A DNA stretch of 64,000 bases. Origin: Nemopilema nomurai (lineage: Eukaryota; Cnidaria; Scyphozoa; Rhizostomeae; Rhizostomatidae). A model generated the notes under the pieces. The model had not been told where the DNA came from, did no database searches, and saw only the letters and a program-made list of their open reading frames with translations. Each line of letters begins with the position of its first letter. The stretch's first letter is position 1. Location: assembly GCA_003864495.1 (NCBI GenBank), contig PEDN01001374.1, positions 157,732-221,731 on the forward strand. Reading direction: 5' to 3'. The position numbers were made by a program, and so were the translations under genes. Positions 36,674-47,578 of the stretch are shown here, piece by piece.

Positions 36674-39328
36674 TCAAGAATTATTACGAGATGAAGATTG
36701 TTTTCCGATGTGCGCAAAAATAATTTTGCCTTGAAGGATGCTTTCTTCCTTGATACCTAAGAATTGCAAGATACAAAAGAAGCTCCAGTCCACTGGCATT
36801 TCAAAGTAGAAGATGCGGAAGAAGTGGGCCATCGGGACCAGGTAGTCAGAGTCGATCAGCACTCCGATCAAGCCAGACACGAAGTACTGCCGAACGAGCT
36901 TTTTCTTCATTGCCTTATGCGGCCTCGTCATGTCTGCCCGCAGCGCCTTGTAGAACATGGCATTGCTTACGACGTCGTCCTCGAGGCAAAGAAAGTAATC
37001 GCTCAAGCCGTGCGCGTAGTAGAACATGAACGCGTAGTCAAGGCTCTGCTTGCTGCGCCATTTCACGCGGCCTTGCGTGTCGTTAAGCGTGAGAGGCAGA
37101 CCTGTCATTTCTGCATAGAAACGATCAGGTGCGAACACCAGATTCAAGAGGCCATCCTCGACGCTATCGGCGAACTCTGTCATGAGGTTTTCCACGATCC
37201 ATTTCTGACTGGCGCGCTCCCTGTCAGCGCAGAACACAACAATTTGCATCTCTTTCCGTTCCTCATTCAGCAGAACAGTTATCATGGAGCGGAGCGTTTT
37301 GGTGAGGTAAAAGGCCTCTTTTCCGTGGGACTTTCTTCTGATTGTTGGTATGCCAATCGTTAACAAAGCTGCGATGGAGGAAATGGTAGCATTCGGGTGA
37401 GATTCTCCTGGTTGGCCTATTTGATGAGCCAGTTGATTACTCTCTACGTATGCAACAGGCACCGCGGAGCGTTGAGAAAAGTAGGGGGTCTAAAAAAAGT
37501 GGGAGGCTAAAACCATTCAAAAAGAGGCTTTATTGGTAGTTAATTACTTATTATTTGGCATTTTTTGCAAAAACTGGGAGGGCTAAAGCCCCCTCAGCAC
37601 ACCACCCCATGCTCCGCGGTGCCTGTGCAGAGCAATTTGACGTGCTTTTTGCTCAAAGAGGCCGATTATCGGCACCACTCTGCCTTTAGCCCTGTTTACA
37701 CTACAACTTTCAACACTGGTCAGAGCTAACCCAGCTGAACTCAGGCCAAACCCAAGCTGAACACTCTTTCAGATACACCTTATCCAACACATCCAGTATA
37801 GTTCAAACGCAAAGTTGGGTCGAACCCAAGCCCATTGCGGCTCTTATGCGCTCCGTGGTCAATGGCGGGGAGCAACGACGAAAATTTGATGCCGGGAAGG
37901 CTTTTTTCAGGGCAGGTTTTCATGTTGAGGATCATCACCATGTTTTTTTACCAAATTTTTGAAGTTAAGAAGTGCGTGGCGGGAGAAATGGTAAACTGCA
38001 AATTGAATAGAAAAACATTCAAGGTGGAACCAAGAAGAAATCAGAAGGAATCGTGCTAGAATGTATTTCTTGATCATATGAAATCTTCTTGAGATCCTTT
38101 CCAATATAGGCCTCTGCCTTGTATATGATTATAACTGGATGATTCTATCAGCCCAAATTACGGTTAGTCGTAACTTCACAGCGTACTCTTTCAGCCTTTG
38201 CTTCGTTCATTTTAAGATATATTGATGCAAATTTAAGGACCTTCTTTCTGTAGCTTTCAAAACGAATGTTGTTTTGATTGTGTTTTAGCGCTTTTTGATG
38301 CATGGATCGTAAGGTGCATTTGCGAAGTAGATCGTCAACCTGGTTTCAACCTAGGTTTACGTTTACACTTCATTTCGAAGGCCTGGGTTCAACCCACCTC
38401 CTGTAACCCAGATTAATCCCAGGTTAGCTGCGTTGGCATTATGAAGTTTCTAACCCGATTTAGCGTTTACCCTGGCTCATTCTCGATTGAAAGTTGTAAT
38501 GTAAAGGGCTTTATCTTACACACATAACGAAGTAACGAAAGGTTGGATGGGCAATCCCATGCCTTACTCTGTTGATACTACAAAAGTACCTGCTCTTTTC
38601 CCATGGTTTAAGTCTTATACGGAGACCCTCTATTATTTTACTCTAAAACCTGGAAGAATTATCTGAAGAGTTCATCTTTGTGATGTGGCTAGGAAGGAAG
38701 TTGAAATTTCTTAAAGAAAAAGTGCATGTATTTATGCATAATTCGTAATTATACATGACCGCTTTAAGGCTGCTTTTGGGTGGTAGTTGTTTACGCCAAA
38801 ATCATTCTGAAACTGTTTGACCAACTGATTTGTCTATTGCTTTCTCATCTTTCCAGATACAGATGACGTGAACTTAGTATTTGTACACCAACAACAATCG
38901 TCTTACGAACGCTGATCACCTGCCACGTGTTACTTTCACAATGAGAAGCTGCCACCTTACCTCCTTTCTTCGGCAAGCGGCCTTCGACCAGTTGGACTTC
39001 CCGCCGCGATATCGGCTGGCCGTACCGGTCATCACAAAAGGCTTCGTCTGCGATGACGGCATTTTTGAACTGCACTGTAGGCTTTGTTGTCTCACAACCT
39101 AGGACAGAGAAGACGCAGGGTCAAATTTATCGAATTCCCATTTTCAAAGCTACTGAGAACTGTACATCCATTAGTAACAACTCATTTCATAACACGATGC
39201 AAGGGTCTATTCCATCCCTCCCTGTTCTTTGCCTCCAAGCACTTACGTAATGTCTTCCTGCTTATCCATATGGCGAAGCAGAACACCAGCAATATGGTAA
39301 CGGCACGTCCAATGCGTTGTTTGTTCAT
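36674..39328 (-). CDS. MGAT4-like glycosyltransferase A (GT54 family), no C-terminal domain
   Basis: Three minus-strand exons in closing phase: 39328-39247, 39098-38961 and 37443-36674, about 329 aa. Exon 1 encodes a short tail and membrane anchor (MNKQRIGRA then VTILLVFCFAIWI), the layout of a type II Golgi enzyme. Exon 2 encodes a stem with YGQPISRREVQ and LPKKG. Exon 3 is the catalytic domain: LTIGIPTIRRK, QIVVFCADRE, VKWRSKQSLDYAFMFYYAHG, the metal/nucleotide-sugar motif CLEDDV, FRIFYFEMPVDW and a final FAHIGKQSSS. These are hallmarks of MGAT4 (alpha-1,3-mannosyl-glycoprotein 4-beta-N-acetylglucosaminyltransferase), which adds branches to N-glycans. Human MGAT4A is about 535 aa with a C-terminal domain after the equivalent of FAHIGKQSS; here the frame stops there. 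Donor and acceptor specificity are unknown. It converges on FANCC, 186 bp between ends. Confidence 0.87.
37458..37624. mobile_element. Short TIR element abutting the splice acceptor of MGAT4-like A
   Basis: CAGGCACCGCGGAGC (from about 37456) and its inverse GCTCCGCGGTGCCTG (to 37625) bound about 167 bp. Its edge lies only 12 nt from the start of exon 3 of gene A (37443), so the intron's acceptor region is largely made of the element. Confidence 0.65.
37689..38509. mobile_element. 821 bp element with terminal inverted repeats and TTTA duplication
   Basis: The left end GCCCTGTTTACACTACAACT plus TTCAA and the right end TTGAAAGTTGTAATGTAAAG plus GGC are inverted repeats of 23-25 bp with few differences. 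Both sides are flanked by TTTA (37685-37688 and 38510-38513). The interior has no transposase frame and carries repeated AACCCAGCTGAAC/AACCTAGGTT-like motifs. It reads as a non-autonomous DNA transposon inserted in intron 2 of MGAT4-like A, next to the shorter element at 37458. Confidence 0.75.
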
Positions 39329-42300
39329 ACTTGTTCTGTTCCTTACGGGAGCTGGTAATCTAGGTCTCGCCTACGATTTCAATTTCAGAAAGTGTGAAGC
39401 TGAGAAAGAAAGCAATCACAGCAGATATCTTAAATTTAAATTCAAAGGTCTGTTTTTGTCTTCGAAGAAAGCAATTCTTTGTAATTTTGGATTTTCGCGG
39501 GTGTTACATTATCTATTTTTACCGCTTGGCAACCTAAATCATTTTATTAGTTGGAAATGTTTTTCTTATTTCTAATATTCTGCGTGTCTTTCCTTTGTCT
39601 CGAATGCACTGGAAGAGTTACAATACTAATGATATTGGTAAGTTAAATTTATGCAGGTTTGCTAGTTCAGAATGGCAATTTTATTTTCAGTCAAGAGGAC
39701 CTGTTGAGCGAAAAGGGATTGAATAAGAGATCGAAAACTACAATATTTTGAAAAAGCTTAAATTTTTATTAAAATGCACTAGAGAATCCACGTCTCTGAT
39801 GTAATTGGGAAGTTTATTGAAGATCTGGGCTCCTTGGAAAGCGGACATTCGCTTGCCAGTTTCTGTTCTTATTGGTGGTAGAACCAGACTTGAATTGCTT
39901 CCTCTTATGTCTTTCCTGTGCTGATGACGTTTCTAAAGTATTGTTTGAACTGATCTGGTGAAAGGCCATTTATATATTTGAAGACGTCTGTTGGAACGCG
40001 TCTGCTGCCCACTTCTGCTACCTTTTCCAACACTGAAGAAGTTCACGGGGATTTGCGATCTTTGCCACTCGGTTTCGAATAGACTGCAGTTTAAGGAGGT
40101 AAGAAGAAAATAGATAAGAACGAAAAGATAAAATCCAACAACAAAAGAAGAAAAAAGATAGATGAAGAGTTTTGTTTCCCTTTTGCTAATATTAAGGCAC
40201 CGTTTGACCATAGCGTCAACATTCAATAATTCGCCAAGGACTTCCTGGCCCCTCCAGCAACTTTAGAAGCAACTTTTTGAGGTAGCTCAGCATTTCTTCT
40301 TATTTTTGGCGATTTGTCTCATCTTACCCGAGCGCAATACTTCGGTAAGGGTGAAAATGGCTTTTTTATTTTGGAGCACACCAGTATCGTTAGTATGCCT
40401 TTAAATTTCATATGTAAGTAAGTATTTCATATGTAAGTAAGTATTTCATAGTAAGTAAGTATTCCATTGTAAGTAGGTATTTCATAGTAAGTAAGTATTT
40501 CATAGTAAGTAAGTATTCCATGGTAACTATTTCATGGTAAGTAGGTATTTCATGCTAAGCCCCATTGATGACCATTGGTGTGTTTAGCTAATCTATACTA
40601 AATCTGTGTAATTACACTTCACATTTACCTTTAAGATGAATGAATGGTGTATCATACCTCATTTCAATAGATGATTATCCGTACAGTATTTAATGGACCC
40701 TGTGCACCTAATTATGTTTCAATATGTCATTTTTCTCTATCTATCTCATTCAAGGTGCTTTCTGCTGATTATTGACTCCTGTTTGGGCAGACGGTGTTCT
40801 GTCAGTAATTAAAATGATGTCATGATGAAAGCACGAATGACCGAAGATGATGAAAGCACGAATATCTTTGACATCATGCATGCATCTAATACTCAGTGTA
40901 TGATCTAATATTTCAGGAAAATGCATCACAACCTAACCCTGCTATTTCATGGTGCATCCAGAGCTATATGACACTTTCCTTTTACAGCCGCAGCAGTTTG
41001 AATGGCAATAATGCTTTACAGATACTTGAAATGAAACTCGTTACTTGAAAGCAGACCTGAAAACTGCTATTTGTTGCGAAAACACTTATTTGTCTAAGTT
41101 GTGAAAGGTTCGGTTGACGCTTCTTCTCCATGAGCCTTCGCTTTCTGAAATATACTTTAAAACCTGAATCAGCTATATTCATAAGTCATTTCGTATGGTC
41201 CCTAACTGACTCAAAATAAACGTCTCTTCTAGGAGGGGCTCCTTTGTTTATGCAGTTAGAAATAGTATGGATGTTACACCAGGGAATGGCCTCGTATTTT
41301 TACAAAAAGATCCAGGAAATTAGAAAGAGAAACAAATCAGCATACGTTCTCGCATCTCAGATATTTTAGCTGCAACGAAAATTTCAAGAAAGTCAAGTGA
41401 CAACAATAATGGTTAAGAAAAGCGCAGAAATTTATCTTATTGGACATTGTATTTATTTGCCAAAAGTCTTTACTATGAAGTAATGCGTTTTTTTTCTAAT
41501 TGGCTGCAACGCTTATTTGCTGTAACACTTTTGGTCCCTCTCACGCTTACCTAACTTCAATTTCTTAACCGGAATACCGAGATTAGCCACATTAATAAGC
41601 AATACAAGACAGTGCCTTTTCATTTTTGGTGCCATAAAACAAAATTCAGCTATGACGTCACGAAAAATTCCTTCTACTTTATATATGGAATTCTAAACCT
41701 GTTCAAAAACAATAATAAGGTATAATAATAAGCAAGGATACTTTAGAACAAAGTCAAGAAAAGAATCTAAAGGCTATTACTGTAATCACGTTATCTCCTC
41801 GCCTCTTCACAGTGACTTACAGCGAATCCCGCGAAAAGGAAACCCCCTTGTGTAAGAAACAGGCCTCGATTTCCTCATTTTACTTTTATGTAAAACAGTT
41901 TTACGTCTAAATCAAGAGGCTAAGTCGAACTGAATGCCAAAAATGTTTGTATTTATTACAGTAATGGATTCCGAAAAAGGGTGAAAATTTTCAAAATTAA
42001 AAGTCACATAACAAAGATGTAAAAAGCCAAATTGCAGCATGAATGTTCTGTTTTTACAACCAAAATTGAAAAAGAATACCTTTAAGACTGCAACGAAAAA
42101 AGCTACATAGAGAGCACTGCAATGAAAGAAGCTACATAGAGAGAATTGAAAATACTGGAAAGGCTGGCATGAATATATTACTCCGACCTTGGCTTTATTT
42201 AAAATGTTTGTTTAGTTGCAGTGGGAAAGTTCCAAGAAACTTTTTTACATTAACATTGAATCTGATTGAAGCAAGTTTATTATTTTCTGGTGAATTGTGA

Positions 42301-42750
42301 ACTATTTATCCTAAATGCATAAAACGTTTTTATGATATTTAAACATTGTTTTGTGCATATGTAATGTATACTACTCCCAGTAATGCATGCACGGTAAATT
42401 CTTATACCTTGCTTGACTTGGTTTGACTTGATGTACCTATGTTTAAGAAGCATTGACCCTAAATAAGACCTTTTCTTTACCTTAAATTTAAAAAGTGTTT
42501 TAATTATTCTCGGGAACATTGGTTTATGAATGCTTCAATTGCTTCTTGCTATAGAAAATATTGACAGTCGCATCTAGCAAATCTGCACAACAAGTTTGTT
42601 CTTCTAAACTTAGTTTGCACAACTTTCCAGTTGAGTTGATTCAGGGTAATGAATACCAAGCTTATATGGACAAAAAATTTTAGTTTCTGGAAGGACTGAC
42701 AGTGTAATTACACAGCACTGCGAATTATTCTAAAACATATGAAACTTTCC
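39329..42750. other. Intergenic between MGAT4-like A and B
   Basis: No gene recognised. It includes a degenerate tandem repeat at 40412-40555 and otherwise only short, unsupported open frames. Confidence 0.5.
40412..40555. repeat. ~18 bp tandem repeat
   Basis: About eight imperfect copies of a unit like CATAGTAAGTAAGTATTT, with variants CATATGTAAG, CATTGTAAG and CATGGTAAC. Confidence 0.85.
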
Positions 42751-44995
42751 TTACTTATCTTCTACTAACACAATGTATTTGATAGATGCCCACGCGGTAA
42801 AATCCTCGATTATTCTAATTCGTATACAAGAGACTGGTTTTGCTAAGAATTTCTCAGTTTCACTTCTGTCCTTTGATAGGTCAACTATGAAATTATCTCC
42901 AAAAGAGGCAACAGCCTCGTATTGGTTACAGTCATCCGCATCTTTCTTGTAGTTGTAGCTGAATTCGAGGACTCCACCGGTAAACATATCTCTGGCAGAC
43001 GAATCGAGCCCGGTCTCAATGCAAACTTCTTTTAGCTTTGATGGTGTGTTGAGCTTGATTGTGTAATGACCCCCTTTCTTTGGAGTTACAAACCACGATG
43101 GTCCTTTCATCAAGTAGGCGTTTTGAGCCTTGTATGCACCATTGGCTAAAAGGTTAGTCGTAATAGTTGCAGGGGGGTTGCTGACAAGAGAGGACTCCAG
43201 TTTCGCAGTGTGGAAGATGGGATCTCCAGAGTAACGGTTTTTAGCAGCGTGGACACTTACAAAGCCTATCGTGCTTATGATGTTGGCGGGCGTTCCAAGT
43301 TGTGCCATTGCATAGAAGGTGCCGTATAATCGAGGTAAGTACTTTCCATTGAATAGATTAAAAAAGAGCCCGCTCTCGCTAAACTGCACGTATAAAGTAT
43401 TCGACTTCAGGTTGTCTATCTCCTTAAATATTGGATTGACCGCTCCTACACCAATGGCAGAGTCACTTTCCACCAGCATCGCATGATTGGCCAATTGCAA
43501 ACAGTATTTCAACAAAAATGCAAAGCGGTAGTTCATCAACGAGACGCTTGACGGCACTTCCTTCAAGCCTGCACTTTTCACGCTCTCAAGGTACTGGGGC
43601 TTCAAATCAAAACTTGAAACGACAAACTGTACGTAGCCGCTTTTTATCAAATCATTTAGATCGGACTGAACTCGGCCTAGAATCTCCTTGGCCCGGTCCC
43701 TTCTTTTCTCAACCAACAGCAAAACGACAACCAGGGATTGCGATCCGTCTCGCCGCGGGTCCTGCGCCGCAAGCTCCCGAACGGCTTTAGTGAAAGGGTA
43801 CCAGCCGCAGCAGCTTTCCCGCAGAATCATTGCCACTGCGAGGGTCACTACAAAAAGGACGAAGCGTAGTAAGGTATCTACTTCATTTACTCTGCAGATT
43901 CCAGTTTCAAATTTCAGAACCCTTGCATTAATTAAGGAGGTAAATCATAATACTGCGTGTAAACCTCACGGTGTCTACCAAAAATCTGATCTTTGCCCGT
44001 GTTGAAAAGTTTAGAAGAACTGCAGGAAAAATTGCAGATAAAGCAGCCACTGGCAAACGATCATGGAAACGACTCATGCCATTCACATTTGCTGTTAATC
44101 AACAGTTTAGGTCTGTTCGTTAGAGATGATAGAAATGCTACGACGAAAACGCTGTTGCGCCAAAGCACTTACCTTTCTTTGGCAATTTTTTGCCGAGAAG
44201 GAGCGAATCCTCCTTCAAAAGGTCCGGCAAAGGCAGCGGCTCCTCTATGCTACCCTCATTTTTTCCAATAGTAAATTTGGCCTTTTCGTGGCTACTTCGA
44301 TCTTTCCCTTAAAAGTTAGACATTTATGAGAATAACTTTCATATGCAAATATGTTGATGCAAATATGAACAAATCTAAATTGCTTACAGAAAAAAACATA
44401 AACGATGCGCTCTTTGACAAGCTGTTCTGGCTTATTCATGCACTATTTTTGCTTTTGTTAGCTTTCCATTTATAGTAACCCCTCCATTTCCCAGACAATC
44501 AGCCCAGTATGGTTTAAACTTAAAAACTCGGCTAGATACGCCCTTTAAATTTCTGTCAAAAGATCAGGTAAACACCAACAACAACAGCGAGTCAGAAATC
44601 CTCATTGGCTTGGCGTGAAAATAAATTTTGGAGTCGACAATAAAATTCAAGGCAAACTTTCTGTAGGCTGCCGAAATAATCACAAACGCAAGTAGATTGC
44701 AATTCTAATCGAACCTCTTGGAGTGTCAAGTGAGTCTTGTCCACTTTACCGGTCCCGCTGCTTAGCCTTATGTCCTAAACCCCACTACCCCCAAAAAGAT
44801 TGAAAGTACATGGAGTAAGATAGGAGTGGTTTCTAACTGCTCGTAATAACCGAACGACATTTCGAGTAGGACGTTGAGTGACATGACGAAGGAGCCCTGC
44901 TTACCTATGGTGAGGATGAGGATGTTAATGATAAGGCCGATGACTACCAGGGCAGTGACCCAGCCCGCACTGCATCCACGCAGAAGACGCGACAT
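42751..44995 (-). CDS. MGAT4-like protein B, divergent catalytic domain, C-terminal domain kept
   Basis: Three minus-strand exons: 44995-44905 (MSRLLRGCSAGW then a membrane anchor VTALVVIGLIINILILTI), 44307-44173 (stem ending LLLGKKLPKK) and 43889-42751, about 454 aa. Junction phases are the same as in genes A and C. The catalytic domain is recognisable but diverged: VVTLAVAMILRE matches LTIGIPTIRRK, SLVVVLLLVE matches QIVVFCADRE, and LANHAMLVESDSAIG lies where A and C have LEDDV or IEDDV, so the EDD motif reads ESD. The last about 145 residues, from NPPATITTNLLANG to the C-terminal IKYIVLVED, match the C-terminal domain of vertebrate MGAT4. A glycan-binding or inactive-enzyme role is possible; altered chemistry is not excluded. 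The exon 3 acceptor (CTGCAGAG) is the least certain part; an acceptor two bases earlier would put a stop in frame. Confidence 0.78.
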
Positions 44996-47578
44996 TTTCT
45001 TGCCTGCAAGACAACTTTGGGCGGTCAGACTGTGAAATGTGTAAATACCACTATGAAAAACAATCAAGTTTGTTGATTTGAAAGCGAAGAATGACTTCCA
45101 TGTCAATGCATAGAAATGCAGTCTCCGCGCATTCCTAGTCGCTATGGTGTCCTTGTTTCTTAATCAACTGTGCTTCAGCTAAAAGCCAATGAGCAATACA
45201 ACCACGAGTACTATTATCCGTCGTTAGTGAACGCCCGACTTCCTTTTGACATTGCCTTCGTTCTGAATTTTCTAAGGTTGGGCTCAGTTTACAAATGGTG
45301 GAGGGCTGAGTATTACGCACTAAACGTGAATCAATAAGCTCGATCTTTGTGACAATTGTTTGCAAATGAAAACTGAGACGGCGCTGGTTTTAAAATGCCA
45401 TTAGGGGCACTGATTTCAAGATATGATCAGGCCCAGGCTCAACAATAGAATAGCAAACTTTGCTGTGTTTGGTTTAACTTGTCCTTTTTATCACGTTATA
45501 CTTACTTCAATCGTAATGTTGCAATTCAAACACCCTCCTTCAATAGAACTTCAAAATATTTCAGGCGTCTCTTTACATTTTTAACCACCGCTTTTTGTCT
45601 TTTTCGTGAAACTTTTCATGATTTATTCACTTCTCAATACAAATATTGACAGTACATCAGACCTGTCGACCTTATAAATTTCAAAACCTGGAGATTTCAG
45701 ATTTTTTGTTGAAAAAAACTGGGAGATTTGGCAAAAAACAGAGAGATTCCTGGAGTTTTCTCGACTTTGTAAACAACATACCTGTAAAAACAGTCATAAT
45801 GACACTAATTATAATGACAGCGTCTTCTTGATGTGTTTTAACGTTTTCGTTAATTGGCAAGCACTAGCAAAAATCTTTGCAACGAAGAAAGTAATTTCAA
45901 TCATTTTTTATAGGAAAACCCCTACTGAAAGACAAGAAAAAACAGGGATGAAATCATAAAAAACTGGGAGATAGCAAGCAACAACCTGGAGTCTCCCGGC
46001 AAAACTGAGAGAGTCTGGTATATTTCCAATATTTTTCAGTTAATGCACTTATACATGCTTTGTCTGTTTTCCATTCCAAAAAACACGTATGAATCATCAT
46101 TTCCTCACTGACATTATCAGCAGTAAGGTGGTAATTTCTAGTCGGTTAAGCGGAAAATCAAATGAAAAATGAATGATTGCTCAAAGGAGACTAAATTCGA
46201 AAAAGGTCTCCACTACCTCCAGTTGGGAGTTAGCAATAAGCTCGGGTAAAATAGTTCTTAATTTTCGCTTAAAATTCAGGTAAAGCCTTTTCTGCAGCGA
46301 GAGGAACAAAAGTCAAAAGAAACGTAAAATTGGACTTTTGTTGAATTGAAAGAATGAGCCGGTGCTTCAGTAACGCGGCGTGTCAATTGTTTACTCTACA
46401 GGTTTCTTTACTATCATCCTAAATGAAAAAATGAACGAAGACAAACGAATGAAGGTAAATATAACTAGACAGAATAGTAAAGCAAATTAACAAACTCCTG
46501 GTTGATACAAAAAAATCGCACAAAGTTAAGGGAGGAACAAAATATCCTAACATTTTAGCGGCGTTTTCTGAAAATATAAAGAAGGCGCCTTGTGGAAGGT
46601 CAAGTGGGCCTAACTCTATACCTAAGCGTAAATCGCTATTGTTTGTGAAAGGATCGGTAGAACAGGTGTCAATTGGGACCTCTGCGAGGATGAAACATGT
46701 AGCTTTTGGACCCGACGGTCATCTTGCTACTTTTGACTTGGACCTCTTCAAGCAAAACGTGTATGATCTAGTTCTTCTGATTATACAGGAAACGAAATTA
46801 AGATGCATAGCTTTCTTAGACTGAGAATGAAAAAGTATAATCGATAATTTGAGCGATGTCCAAGAATCACATGAAGGCGGCTTTCAAAACGTTAATCTAA
46901 TTTACTTTAGGGTGCCTACATACAATCAACTCCCTTACAACACGATTATTTGAGGTGACGGAAGACGATGTAAAATATTCTTCACTTTAATGAAACCTAG
47001 CCATTTGCAGTATTATCGCATCGGAAACAACAATCCAGTGCTTACTAAATTGCAGTCTGTCGAGCCTGCCATTTCTACTAACTTTTTCTTTCCTACCTGA
47101 GAAGTATAGTACTTATTTCAAGTCATAATTGTGTATTTTGGCTTGAAATATAAGGCTGTTAGTCTCCAAATCAGAATGCAACAATACATACCTGATGAGT
47201 TTCCTGGTATTTCTCCGGTGTTTCTGCAAGCGAAGTGTTACATGCGAACTGCCGCGAACGGGCATTTGGCTGCCTGCAGGTGCCACGTGCAAGCATTCTT
47301 ACGACACCAAGCGGTTTCCATGGTGAATGTCAAGACTGCTCTCGCATACTTTCTCACACAAATGTTATTTCCATTGACCATCTCACCCTCGTTGAAAGCC
47401 GCAGAACTTCTAGACCTGTAATTTTTGCTGTGGAATCCGTTTGTTTTGATTCGTTATCCACGTATTTCAACACCGCCATAGAGGTTGTTTGGTGGACACC
47501 ATTTCGATGCAAAGTGCTCGTCGATGCCATTTTGTTTCAGAAATCGGTGTGCTTATAATCACCACTTGAATTGGGAAG
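44996..47578. other. Intergenic between MGAT4-like B and C (head to head)
   Basis: Divergent upstream region of genes B and C. No gene recognised. About 45650-46020 contains repeated CTGGGAGATTTGG/CCTGGAGTCTCCCGG phrases that look like an old interspersed repeat. Confidence 0.45.

Noticed and set aside
36764..37363. 199-codon open frame (+)
   Set aside because: Antisense shadow of the MGAT4-like A catalytic exon.
44905..44995. Membrane-anchor exon joined to MGAT4-like A exon 3
   Set aside because: Phase would allow it, but gene A has nearer exons 1 and 2 with correct phase and a stem related to gene C, and this anchor fits gene B.
45650..46020. Mobile element with CTGGGAGATTTGG/CTCCCGG phrases
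   Set aside because: Repeated phrases suggest an old repeat but the ends do not form a convincing inverted pair or target duplication.
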